Positions 1 through 8,837 of a DNA stretch of 39,387 bases are shown here, piece after piece (the first letter of the stretch is position 1; the number at the start of each line of letters is the position of its first letter). Source of the stretch: Verrucomicrobiota bacterium (GTDB lineage: Bacteria; Verrucomicrobiota; Verrucomicrobiia; Limisphaerales; SIBE01); assembly GCA_016209525.1 (NCBI GenBank), contig JACQWK010000431.1, positions 1-39,387 on the forward strand, read 5' to 3'. Both the position numbers and the translations under genes were made by a program. The notes below the pieces were generated by a model. It saw only the letters and a program-made list of their open reading frames with translations. It was not told the DNA's origin and did no database searches.

Positions 1-384
1 CGAGCGGAGTATTTCAAAACTCCGAGCGCCGAGACTTTCGACAAGCTTGTTGAAGCGGTTTCCAAAGCACAACGGTCCCGCGAGGTTTTCACGTCCAATG
101 TCGCGGTTTTGAATGTAAGGCGCACCGAGATTACCGAGCGTCCGGAAGTTCGCGATTTATTGACGCGCGCTTGCCGGATCGTCCACAAGCGCCTTTCTGA
201 TCTGGCGGCTCAGCACTTAACCGACGAACTGGCCCGCTGCGGAGCAATTGGTGTCGAATTCACCGGCTGCGCTACCGCCGATGCGCTCCGCAAGAAAGCT
301 GAGCGGCTCGATGACGAGCTAGCTTATCTGGCCAACCCCGACCGGCCTTGTTGGTCGTCTGAAGCGGTTTTAAGAAGCGTTTGA
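1..384 (+). CDS. hypothetical protein, 3' part of a gene entering from the left edge
   Basis: Frame 1 is open from base 1 (RAEYFKTPSAETFDKLVEAVSKAQRS...) to the TGA at 382-384; the listed TTG start at 109 is probably internal. No recognised domain. Confidence 0.5.
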   Translation, partial: RAEYFKTPSAETFDKLVEAVSKAQRSREVFTSNVAVLNVRRTEITERPEVRDLLTRACRIVHKRLSDLAAQHLTDELARCGAIGVEFTGCATADALRKKAERLDDELAYLANPDRPCWSSEAVLRSV

Positions 385-704
385 GAATTTTCTGCCGATC
401 CCTGGGCCGGGCGTCGGCAGTCACGCAAGGCGCCCGTTCCGGCGGTTCATTTATGGCTAGGCATGGCCATCCTCCACGGAACGGAGCGCCGAGCGTTTTC
501 TGGAACTTCTACAAATGATCGGAGAGCAATGAAGCATCCTCGACCCCATTCTGAACCCCGATGGTTGTCGCAGTTGATCGACCGACTCGACCAAGAGTCA
601 GAACCCGGGCGTCGCTTGCGCATTGCCGGGCAGACGAGGCGAGCGGGCCGGCAGCAACCGGGAAGTAAGCGACCGGAGACATCGGCACTTCTCAAGGCGA
701 AACC

Positions 705-878
705 ATGAACTACATCCCAGTGCCCGAGGCGTGGGGGCGCGAAGGCTGGTCCTACTGCAGCGAGGAAGCGGCGCGGCAGAAGTTCGACCAACTCGTCAGC
801 CGAGACGCCAGAAGCCCCGAATTGCTTCACACGGTCCGCGAGGGACGCGTCAGAACACTCCGGGTAGGGTCAAGTTAG
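705..878 (+). CDS. small hypothetical ORF (57 aa, MNYIPVPEAWGREGWSYCSEEAARQKFDQLV...)
   Basis: ATG-to-TAG read directly; protein-like composition, but no domain recognised. Confidence 0.25.
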   Translation: MNYIPVPEAWGREGWSYCSEEAARQKFDQLVSRDARSPELLHTVREGRVRTLRVGSS

Positions 879-1287
879 CGGAGCGGTCATCAAAGTGCGC
901 TAAAAGCCAAATGCGTGCGAAGTTCTGAGCCGATCCGAGCCTGAATCCGCGTCCTCGACCGATCCGAGCCGTTGAGCGTCCAGAATCAAGGAGCGAATCG
1001 CCTCTCATATCGCCAGCCAAACGGCCTGCAGGGTACGGTCCACGTCGAGGAAGGCTTGCGGCCGGTCCGATCGGAAAGAACATCCTGACAACGGCGCCGT
1101 CAAAGTCTGGATCAACCGCCAGCCGAGCGTTGAGGGGATAGGCACCTTGACGTTCTTCTGCTCCGGGCCCCGGGATCCTGGTGACGAGAAGCGCGACGGC
1201 TTCAAGACGCCCGTGTAACAGCGTTCGTGCCTGGCAGGTTCGCCCAGAACCTTTCCGCTCTTGTAGGCTGGAATTCCAAGTGGCCGC

Positions 1288-1644
1288 TCAAGACATGGCC
1301 TTCCATGCGACGAACTGCGCACGATTGGCCGGAGTGTTCGGCAGCTTGAATTCTGCCAGCCAGTCGAAAAACTCCGCCATCTCCACGCGGACTAATTGCA
1401 CACGGTAGCCGCGCTCTCTCAACTGCCGCGCGACTTCCCAGTTGACCGCGCGCCATTGGGCGAAGGTCCAACCCGGATTGACGAGCAGGAAGTCGTAGGT
1501 CTGTTCATCGGCGTAATCGGTCAGCGGAATAAGACCCGGCCGCCCGAAGCGTTGAATCCGTTCGAGAATCATTTCGAGGCGAAGGCCCGCTTCGTGTGGC
1601 ACGTCAACCGGAAGGCTCATGTTTGCCGTCATTCTCAAGACCAC
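1288..1644 (-). CDS. hypothetical protein (118 aa)
   Basis: Complete ORF with plausible composition (ILERIQRFGRPGLIPLTDYADEQTYDFLLVNPGWTFAQWRAVNWEVARQLRERGYRV); no clear domain. Confidence 0.5.
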   Translation of the reverse strand: MVLRMTANMSLPVDVPHEAGLRLEMILERIQRFGRPGLIPLTDYADEQTYDFLLVNPGWTFAQWRAVNWEVARQLRERGYRVQLVRVEMAEFFDWLAEFKLPNTPANRAQFVAWKAMS

Positions 1645-1672
1645 GTTCCCCGATCATGGGATGGAAGGTGGA

Positions 1673-2170
1673 TTACCGCATGGCCCGCAGCAGGCGTCTC
1701 GGATGCACCGGACTGACCTGGAGAAGATCGGCGTCATTGAAGGCCAGCCGCAAAGCGATCTCGTCAATGTCGAGCAGATGCTTGTCCGAAGTGACGAGCA
1801 GAGGAATGCTTGCGAGGGAAGTTTCCGCCAAGATGATACTGTCATTGAGTTCATCGCCCGGAATCAGCTTTTGATCGAGCAAGGTTTCGCCAAAGCGTTC
1901 GGCAATGGCTTGATCGAGAGAGGACAATTCGAAGGGAGTAATGCGCCAAATCGAAATCCTCTCGGCGGCACGTCCGGCGTAAGTGCGCTGCGGTTCTCCG
2001 GCAAAACTGGAGAGCCATTCCAATTCCAGGACAACCGTGGGGCCAATCCGAAGGGTGTAGCCTCGTGTCTGAAATTCCTCCCGGAAATCTTCCGCCCAGT
2101 CTTTTTCCTCCGCCAGATCGAGCAACAGGTTAGTGTCGAGGGCCAGTTGCTTCTTTGGGTTGGCCGCCAT
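1673..2170 (-). CDS. PIN-domain protein, putative type II toxin (VapC-like)
   Basis: LALDTNLLLDLAEE near the N-terminus, conserved Glu (VVLELEWL), and C-terminal acidic residues (DELNDSIILAETSL...LVTSDKHLLDID), the PIN acidic tetrad layout. Preceded by a small overlapping gene. Confidence 0.75.
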   Translation of the reverse strand: MAANPKKQLALDTNLLLDLAEEKDWAEDFREEFQTRGYTLRIGPTVVLELEWLSSFAGEPQRTYAGRAAERISIWRITPFELSSLDQAIAERFGETLLDQKLIPGDELNDSIILAETSLASIPLLVTSDKHLLDIDEIALRLAFNDADLLQVSPVHPRRLLRAMR

Positions 2171-2327
2171 AGATACGGACCATGCCTCGCCGGAATAATT
2201 CGGCGCGTTGCTCCCGCGTCATCTTACTGGTCTGCTTTCGCGCTTCCGCTGCCCAACGGGTGCCGTTCGTTTCTTCCGGGTAGTCCAGAGGCTTTTTCCG
2301 TTTGGCGGGATGCGTTCGATTCTTCAT
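2130..2327 (-). CDS. putative antitoxin of the PIN toxin (65 aa)
   Basis: Small, charged ORF directly upstream of the PIN gene and overlapping it by 41 nt; ends MTREQRAELFRRGMVRIYGG. Confidence 0.55.
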   Translation of the reverse strand: MKNRTHPAKRKKPLDYPEETNGTRWAAEARKQTSKMTREQRAELFRRGMVRIYGGQPKEATGPRH

Positions 2328-2760
2328 CGGCTTTGACCTTGATCGTTCTTCCCGGAGCCTACGCCGCAGCGGGAGAGTGGCAAGAGGGAAAACGGCGGGA
2401 ACGAAGAGCGCAGTAGGCAGTAGGCGGGACCGGAACCCGACGCGCCAGGATTCGATTTAAGGCGTCTTTGAGCGAGTGCCGCTGGCCCAGACCTTACCGG
2501 GATCGAATCGTTGACCCTACCCGGCAAAGCGGCAACGGGGCGCACGGAATTTCCCGCTTGGTTGTCGGCAACTGTAGGCAACCGGAATCAGCGGGGATTT
2601 TTGACGATTTTCTCAACCGCAATTATGCCGAAATTGCCGACAAATGCCGACAAAAAACGTGTCAAAATAGTGTCGCGACGTGCCGAATCACCCAAAAGCT
2701 GGACACGCATTAAACCCTTGCGAACATTGGTTTTTATGGGTTTTTCTCGGAAAAATCGTG

Positions 2761-2799
2761 AAGTCCAAAAAACGGGTTCGAATCCCGTTAGAGTCGCCA
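2761..2799 (+). other. 3' tRNA fragment (T-arm, acceptor 3' strand, CCA), att-like scar
   Basis: ACGGG-TTCGAAT-CCCGT forms a perfect T-arm, followed by TAGAGTC-G-CCA. The matching 5' acceptor (GACTCTA) and the D/anticodon arms are not visible upstream. Confidence 0.5.
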
Positions 2800-2986
2800 A
2801 TTCTTCCCGGTATTTCGCCAATCGGCATTCTGTCCCGACCAATTCCTGACAAGTTAGACTCCATGGCCGCAATCTTCCCAGTGCGCGCAAAGCTCCGCAT
2901 GATCAAGCCCAGACACACCGGACCTTTGACTCAAGACCTCGCGAGAGGCGTCAACCAGCGTTGCATGCAGCGATGGTTCAGCGATG

Positions 2987-3703
2987 TTATCTTTCCTCAC
3001 TCTTGGACGAAAACCTCCCATGACGCAAAAACCGAATCGTCTCCCGAATCGCTTTGTCGTCACGCACGAGGTAGGGATGAGACGCGTGGACGACCAGATG
3101 ATCCTTCATCCCTGCGACTTTCGTTCTTTGGACTGAGACCTTTCCGTCATCCGGTCCGTCGATCATCGCGCTGTTGATCCAGTTGATTGACCGGTCGCCC
3201 GCAATGACTCCGACTTCGAAGGCCACCGGACCCAGCCGATTGGGAACCGAGTCCGCCCCTGTGCCCAGTTGCCGACCCGCCGGTCCATTGATCATCTCAA
3301 AGACGGCAAGGTCGCCAAGCTTGTCCACGATTTCACTCCCTTGATTCGGTGGTCCAAGCATCACCACCCTTCCCAATCGGTCAATTTTGTTTGTCTTGAG
3401 GTACTGCCGGACGAGTATCCCGCCCATCGAGTGCGTCACGAAATGGATTTTGTTGACTTCCGCGATTTTTGCATCCTGAAGCGCATTGCTGATCGTTGTC
3501 CCCGCGAGTTCTTCGACAGACGACTTGCGCGAAGGATAGTCCACATTCAACACGACGAAGCTTTCCTGCCTGAGCGCTGTTGCCATCTTGGCCATCGAGA
3601 TCTCAGTGCGACACAGACCGTGGAGCAAAACCACACCTTCGGACGCAAATGATGCCACAGGGATGGATGCAAGCAATATCGCGAGCGTTAACGGTCGGTT
3701 CAT
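2987..3703 (-). CDS. secreted alpha/beta-hydrolase, lipase-like
   Basis: N-terminal signal peptide; GVVLLHGLCRT and THSMGG (GxSxG-type nucleophile elbow); C-terminal DHLVVHASH with a His. Confidence 0.8.
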   Translation of the reverse strand: MNRPLTLAILLASIPVASFASEGVVLLHGLCRTEISMAKMATALRQESFVVLNVDYPSRKSSVEELAGTTISNALQDAKIAEVNKIHFVTHSMGGILVRQYLKTNKIDRLGRVVMLGPPNQGSEIVDKLGDLAVFEMINGPAGRQLGTGADSVPNRLGPVAFEVGVIAGDRSINWINSAMIDGPDDGKVSVQRTKVAGMKDHLVVHASHPYLVRDDKAIRETIRFLRHGRFSSKSEER

Positions 3704-3823
3704 ACTGATAAGCTGACGGTTTTAGCCGAACGACAGAACCGCGCAACGGGGGCGGTCCGGCGTCTCCGCATTGGCAACTGACGTGGCACGCCCGCGTTCG
3801 CTCCAGTGATTCTTTGCTGTTCG

Positions 3824-4097
3824 CTATCTCCTCCATTGCAACCCGCCGCGAATCCAACGAGGATCGCGACGCATATCGAGAATTGCATAAACACACGCGG
3901 ACTCGCGCTCAAGTTCCTAGCAGACACCGAAAGGAAAGCGTTTCGACAGCATTCGGTGAATCCCTGCGCAAAGGACAAGCGAACCAAGATCGGAGAAGAT
4001 CAACGAAGTAATCACCGACTCCCGACTCGCGTGATTCGTAGAACCGCCGCCCGGCCACCATGTCCTCGGCGGGATCCTCCAGAACGACGACCGTCAT
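3824..4097 (-). pseudogene. decayed RelE/ParE-family toxin
   Basis: MTVVVLEDPAEDMVAGRRFYESRESGVGDYFVDLL, then a frame change near 3985-4000, then DLGSLVLCAGIHRMLSKRFPFGVC, an in-frame TAG at 3917-3919, then ELERESACVYAILDMRRDPRWIRGG in the same frame. Confidence 0.75.
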
Positions 4098-4310
4098 GAT
4101 TCCGAACCTCGCACGCGGGCTTGGAACTGCTCCAAGGTCAGGAATTTCGCTTCCCCGCCGCGCGCGCGCCTTCCGGTCAGCCAAAACGTCCCGATGCGAC
4201 TCCGGAGAGGCTATCTCTCCAGCGCCGCGGCAAAGTGCGTCCCAAAGCTGCCACATGACTTGGAGCCGTTCGGCTACGGACCTTCTCTCTATTTGGGCGG
4301 TCTCAAACAT
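4094..4310 (-). pseudogene. decayed addiction-module antitoxin of the putative Unstab_antitox type
   Basis: MFETAQIERRSVAERLQVMWQLWDALC...HRDVLADRKARA, then a frame change in the GC run at about 4157-4170, then AKFLTLEQFQARVRGSES* with a TGA/ATG overlap to the toxin. Confidence 0.75.
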
Positions 4311-4551
4311 GTGAGCACTTTAGGATCACGCGTTGGTTGGGGCAAGCGCGGTTAAGTATGCGGCAGAAATCGGGGAGCATGCATGCCCTCGCGTGTTCCG
4401 TCCGGCGCCTCACCGGTCGCAACCAGTGCGTGATAGCGTCATCAGATGATGACCGGTTCCAACACACCAGTGTGGTCGGCGATGGCGTCAACAGCCTCCG
4501 GCATCTGCCGATCTCAAGACAATCACGCTCCGTCAGAGCGTAAACGGGTAC

Positions 4552-4592
4552 TCGCCGACCCAGGCGCGCGAGGGCGCGTGCGCTCCAAGTTC
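4552..4592 (+). repeat. degenerate REP-like hairpin copy
   Basis: ctcgccgacccaggcgcgcgagggcgcgtgcgctcc resembles cgccgaccacggcacgcgaaggcgcgtgcgctcc at about 33104-33138. Confidence 0.4.
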
Positions 4593-4606
4593 AATCCGCA
4601 GCTTGC

Positions 4607-5395
4607 TCACTCCAACAGCAGGCTCTTGAGCGGTTCCCAAATCGCCTTTGGCGCAGCCAAGAGCTTCGGCGGTCCGACACCCGCATCGAGGTATTCAAGT
4701 CTCAGTCCGGCTTCTTTCAGAATTACGCGGCCCGCCGCCAAATCCTGAGGTTTGACGTATCCCGTCAGATCGATGTAGGCGTCAAGCGCGCCCGTCGCGA
4801 GCCAACAGGCTGAAAGGGATCCCAAGCCTAGAGCCCGAATCCGGTAAAAATTTCTGGTTAACAGAATGAGCTTTCGCTCGAACCACTCTCTCTCTGCTGC
4901 CGAAAGATTGTGCGTATTCGGGGTGTCAACATTCGCGATCACATCTGAGACCTCGGCGACATGAGGCCCGCTGAGGCGGTGCCCGTCAAGGAAGGCCCCG
5001 CTACCAGAGCAGGCATAAAAGCACTGATCGGACGTCGGAGCGTACACCACACCCAAGACGGGTTCCCCTCGGTAAAGCAACCCCACAGAGACTGAGAAAA
5101 GCGAAGATTGAGCCGCATAGTACTTGGTCCCGTCGATAGGGTCGATCAGCCATTGGTACTCGGACCCGGGGTTCTGGCCGCCAGTTTCCTCCCCGCTCAA
5201 ACCGTGGTCGGGAAACTGGGAACTCAGAGCCGATTTGATATTCGATTCAATGTCTAGATCCACTTGCGTTGCAAAGTCTCGTCGATTCTTGAAGGAAATC
5301 TCCCCCACGTTTGGCCAACGGTTGAGCAGTACCACGCCTTGGCTCCGTGCAATCTGCTTGACCAGTGCAACCGTGATTTCGAGATCAATATTCAA
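4607..5395 (-). CDS. inositol monophosphatase-family phosphatase
   Basis: Metal-site motifs: GEETGG, WLIDPIDGTKYY, and QDLAAGRVILKEAG near the C-terminus. Confidence 0.85.
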   Translation of the reverse strand: MNIDLEITVALVKQIARSQGVVLLNRWPNVGEISFKNRRDFATQVDLDIESNIKSALSSQFPDHGLSGEETGGQNPGSEYQWLIDPIDGTKYYAAQSSLFSVSVGLLYRGEPVLGVVYAPTSDQCFYACSGSGAFLDGHRLSGPHVAEVSDVIANVDTPNTHNLSAAEREWFERKLILLTRNFYRIRALGLGSLSACWLATGALDAYIDLTGYVKPQDLAAGRVILKEAGLRLEYLDAGVGPPKLLAAPKAIWEPLKSLLLE

Positions 5396-5442
5396 TTCGT
5401 AACTACAGAATCAACAGAGCCCGGTTGCGCCGAAGTGTCGGC

Positions 5443-6609
5443 TCACAGCATCTCCACGCCGGGATAAAGCTCCTCGTCGACCCTGGCTGTGGAGACTTTA
5501 TCCGTGTAGTAGGCCATATACGCGACTATTCCGTTTTGTTTATGCTCGGCTGGCCAGTAATTCCGCGGACCGGAGATGCCACTCCATACAGAGGGATCCC
5601 ACCCTCTGTACACAAGAACGAAAGCGAAGCGAACATCCAGTTTCTTGCCAAACTTCCTCCGCAGGAAACTGACAATCTCGAGTGCGCTTTTTCCGCTTTT
5701 GCATTTTCCGTCCACGACAAGCATGCGCTCCGCGTTACAGGCGTTTACTGTCGGCAACGTTTGGCCGGAGGAATTTTGCCTGGGTATACCTGGTAAGCTC
5801 ACGCAGCCAATGTCTCGTGGACGTTCCGAGTCACGGTGCGTCAGCAACTTGCGTGTGGAAATTACGCCCAGATGCGACCTTAAGAAGAATCTGCTCATCA
5901 TAGAGGCAGCAGCCATACCGCTGGCATTGACGCCCAAAATAATATCGGGGTAGAACTGACTTTGAAGGATGATACTCGAGAGCCGTCTCGCTGCCCATCT
6001 TATGTCGCCCACCTTAAGCTGCTGCCTCGTCTCGCAGAATTCTTTTGGAGGCGACTTCAAATTCAGTTCGGCGTGCTCGGTCCTGTCCAAGAGGATGCTG
6101 GCGACCATCCTGACGTGCTCGCGCCACTTTGTAGAACCTGGACGGACGCGGATGAGTTCGAGTCCCTGGAGCTGCATCAGCGACGTCCACCAAGAGCTTC
6201 TTCGGAGCGGTGGTACTTGCGGAAGCACGAGGACGCGCCTCACTTCGGAGATCCAAATCGGCAAAACGCACCGAAGCGTATCCTTAACTTCCCGTCGGTA
6301 TAGATTCCATTCATGCCAGCACCAATCACTGTCGAAATAAGCCTTTGAGACAATGGGCAGCAAAACAGGTCGCTGTCTGACAGCGTCCAAAATCTCCTTT
6401 TTCCATTTCTTGCCCTTCGGAATTTTCAAATCAAAAAAATATTCGAGCTTTCGTTTGCCTCTCTTTTCGTATTCCGCAGCAAGCGCCTCAACGAAACGCC
6501 TCACGTAACCGCGTTTGTCATCCTTTCGGGCGTAGTTTACAAACAAGGCACACCTGCCTCCTCGAGAGACTTGCGTTGCTCCCTTGAAATTTTGTGGTGC
6601 GGATTTCAT
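5443..6609 (-). CDS. TIR domain - phosphoribosyltransferase-like fusion protein
   Basis: TIR-like ALFVNYARKDD...YFFDLKIPKGKKWKKEILDAVRQRPVLLPIVSKAYFDSDWCWHEW; C-terminal PRTase-like FYPDIILGVNASGMAAASMM...ERMLVVDGKCKSGKSALEIVSFLRRK. Start chosen at Met16 of the listed ORF (listed start 6654), because the longer start overlaps the upstream gene. Confidence 0.75.
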   Translation of the reverse strand: MKSAPQNFKGATQVSRGGRCALFVNYARKDDKRGYVRRFVEALAAEYEKRGKRKLEYFFDLKIPKGKKWKKEILDAVRQRPVLLPIVSKAYFDSDWCWHEWNLYRREVKDTLRCVLPIWISEVRRVLVLPQVPPLRRSSWWTSLMQLQGLELIRVRPGSTKWREHVRMVASILLDRTEHAELNLKSPPKEFCETRQQLKVGDIRWAARRLSSIILQSQFYPDIILGVNASGMAAASMMSRFFLRSHLGVISTRKLLTHRDSERPRDIGCVSLPGIPRQNSSGQTLPTVNACNAERMLVVDGKCKSGKSALEIVSFLRRKFGKKLDVRFAFVLVYRGWDPSVWSGISGPRNYWPAEHKQNGIVAYMAYYTDKVSTARVDEELYPGVEML

Positions 6610-6641
6610 GTCCGCATTGTGGCTAATTGCGCCGTTCCTTC

Positions 6642-8837
6642 TTACTTGGCCCATTGATCCAGTTCAGCGAACCGCGACGCTGAACTCAGGTCTTTGTGCC
6701 ATTCGTCACAGAGTCGCGCCACGGGGGCCTTCAACGCCGGCAGCGCATCCGCACCGGGAGTCATGGCCGCGGCTTCACGGCGCAGCCATTGCAGGACTTC
6801 CTCCAAACTGCCGAAGGTTCCTTTGGCCAGGGCTTCGCGCAATTGCGGAACGGTCTTCTCCTGAAATCCGCGCTTTGAATCCAAATCGACGATGTCCGGT
6901 ATGAGCAGCGCGGCTTCGCTCAAAGAGAAATCGATTCTTCCCAGCAGATCATTATAGACCGAAGAGGCGATGCGGTCCGCCTTCTCCCGAACCTCCCGCA
7001 GCAGTGCCATGCCTTTGGCTTGCGACGGCGCGCCAAAAGGCAAGAGTTGGCAATAGAACTTGAGCTTCGGTTCGGTGCCGGAAGGCCGGATCGTGATGAT
7101 GAAATTGTCGGTGAAAACTTGGAGCACATTCCTGGGCAACCGGTCGGTCTCGCTGACAAACGGGCCGAAGGCCCGCTGGTCCCAGTAATCGACCACTTTG
7201 CGGACTTCTTGCCCGCCGAGGCAAGCCGGTGTGGACTGCCGCAGCGACTCCAGGATGCGGTCTTTCCTGAGAATTCCTTCCGCCCCAATCATGGTGATGG
7301 AACGGCTGACCGTGTCGTATCCGCCGAATTCCTCCAGCATGCTGACGTAATAGTCCAGGAGCGTCCGCCCTTCGCGGTGCAGCCTCTGATAGAGCGCCGC
7401 CAGATACATGCACGCCGGAGCGGCGTCTTTGTCGCGAATGGTGGGAACGACGATGACTCCGTGGCTTTCCTCCGCCGCGAGAACCAACTGGCTGGGTTTG
7501 CAGGTGATGTTGCGATATCGTCCGTTCCGTTCGAGGGACTTCAACACTTCAGCCACGTATTTGAACCCAACCAGCAAATCATCGATCAGCAGCGAACCGC
7601 CCACCCGTTCCACGATCTTGCCCAGAATCTTGGTTGTCACCAGCGTTTCGATCACGAGTCCTTTGCGGCGCGGACCTTTTGGATCCAGCATGAGATAATA
7701 GCAGAGGATCGCGGCGATTTGATTCCCATCGAAGTGATACCACGAGCCATCGCTCAACTTTCCTTCCAAGCCAACGCGGTCCGCATCGGGATCGCTGGAC
7801 AGGACGACCCCGGAGCCGTGCGCATCGGCAAAAGCTTTGGCGGGCTCGGTCGCTTGCGGGACTTCGGGGTTGGGGGCCTTGAACGGGATCACGGAGAAGG
7901 TGCCGTCCGCAGCTTCGGCGGGTGGAGTGATAAATCTGAATCCAAGTCGATTGAGCACATCGCCCACCGTCGTCAAGCCGCAGCCGCAAAGCGGAGTGTA
8001 CACAATCGGTATGTCCGGCTGCGGCACGTGAACGTTTTGGTAAACCTTTTCGTAAGTCCCGACGTACTCTTGGTGAAGGTCCTTTGGCACCTCGCGGACC
8101 AAGCCTTGACCGAGCGCATCTTTGAAAGGCAGAACGCGGACGTCGGTGGCCAGATTCATGGCTTCGACCAAAAGTTGATCGTTCGGCGCAATCGGTTGGC
8201 TGCCGAATTGGTCGTACACTTTGATGCCGTTGTCATCGGGAGGATTGTGCGACGCCGAGAGATTGATGCCGCCGACCGCCTGAAGTTTGTTAATGAGAAA
8301 CGACAGCTCCGGGGTGCTCAAGACGGCCGTGTCAGACTTGGGCTCAGCCAGATAAGCCGCGATGTCGTTGGCGGCGTAAATCTCGCACGCTAGCTTTGCC
8401 AGCGAACGTGACGAGACACCGACCAACGGATGCTCCTTGCCCAGGAAAGCATAGACGCCCGCGATGTCCCGAAAGACCCGCACATCGTTGGCGACCACCA
8501 CCCAAAGGTCTCCTTTGTCCGGGAACGCCTTTCGCAAATAGTGGCAATGCCCCTGGATGGTCATGGCGATGGTCGTGGGATTGAGCCGGTTGGCGCCGTA
8601 TCCGACCCGGCCCCGCCGGCCGCCCGTCCCGAACGGCAGCACTTGCCAGAAGGCATCGAACAACAAGCCCAGATGCGGTTCCGCCAAATGTTTTGCGATC
8701 ATTTCCGGATAGGCGTAGGGCACACCCCCCGATGACCACTGTTGCAGCCGTTCGGCGGCGGCTTGACCGAGCTGGGCGTACTTCGCGGCCAGCAATTCAC
8801 AGGTTCTTTTGAGTGCCGTCGAGTTAGACATTTTCAT
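6642..8837 (-). CDS. phosphohexomutase (phosphoglucomutase/phosphomannomutase, PGM2-like long form)
   Basis: NLSASHNPPDDNGIKVYD phosphoserine loop, SSDPDADRVG metal loop, EESHG sugar loop, RPSGTEPKLKFY phosphate loop. Confidence 0.9.
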   Translation of the reverse strand: MKMSNSTALKRTCELLAAKYAQLGQAAAERLQQWSSGGVPYAYPEMIAKHLAEPHLGLLFDAFWQVLPFGTGGRRGRVGYGANRLNPTTIAMTIQGHCHYLRKAFPDKGDLWVVVANDVRVFRDIAGVYAFLGKEHPLVGVSSRSLAKLACEIYAANDIAAYLAEPKSDTAVLSTPELSFLINKLQAVGGINLSASHNPPDDNGIKVYDQFGSQPIAPNDQLLVEAMNLATDVRVLPFKDALGQGLVREVPKDLHQEYVGTYEKVYQNVHVPQPDIPIVYTPLCGCGLTTVGDVLNRLGFRFITPPAEAADGTFSVIPFKAPNPEVPQATEPAKAFADAHGSGVVLSSDPDADRVGLEGKLSDGSWYHFDGNQIAAILCYYLMLDPKGPRRKGLVIETLVTTKILGKIVERVGGSLLIDDLLVGFKYVAEVLKSLERNGRYRNITCKPSQLVLAAEESHGVIVVPTIRDKDAAPACMYLAALYQRLHREGRTLLDYYVSMLEEFGGYDTVSRSITMIGAEGILRKDRILESLRQSTPACLGGQEVRKVVDYWDQRAFGPFVSETDRLPRNVLQVFTDNFIITIRPSGTEPKLKFYCQLLPFGAPSQAKGMALLREVREKADRIASSVYNDLLGRIDFSLSEAALLIPDIVDLDSKRGFQEKTVPQLREALAKGTFGSLEEVLQWLRREAAAMTPGADALPALKAPVARLCDEWHKDLSSASRFAELDQWAK

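Noticed and set aside
2468-2849. Possible integrase remnant next to the tRNA fragment
   Set aside because: ORFs there show no tyrosine recombinase R-H-R-Y motifs.
7020-8393. 457-aa plus-strand ORF
   Set aside because: Antisense to the phosphohexomutase gene, whose motifs are clear; long mirror ORFs are expected in high-GC DNA.
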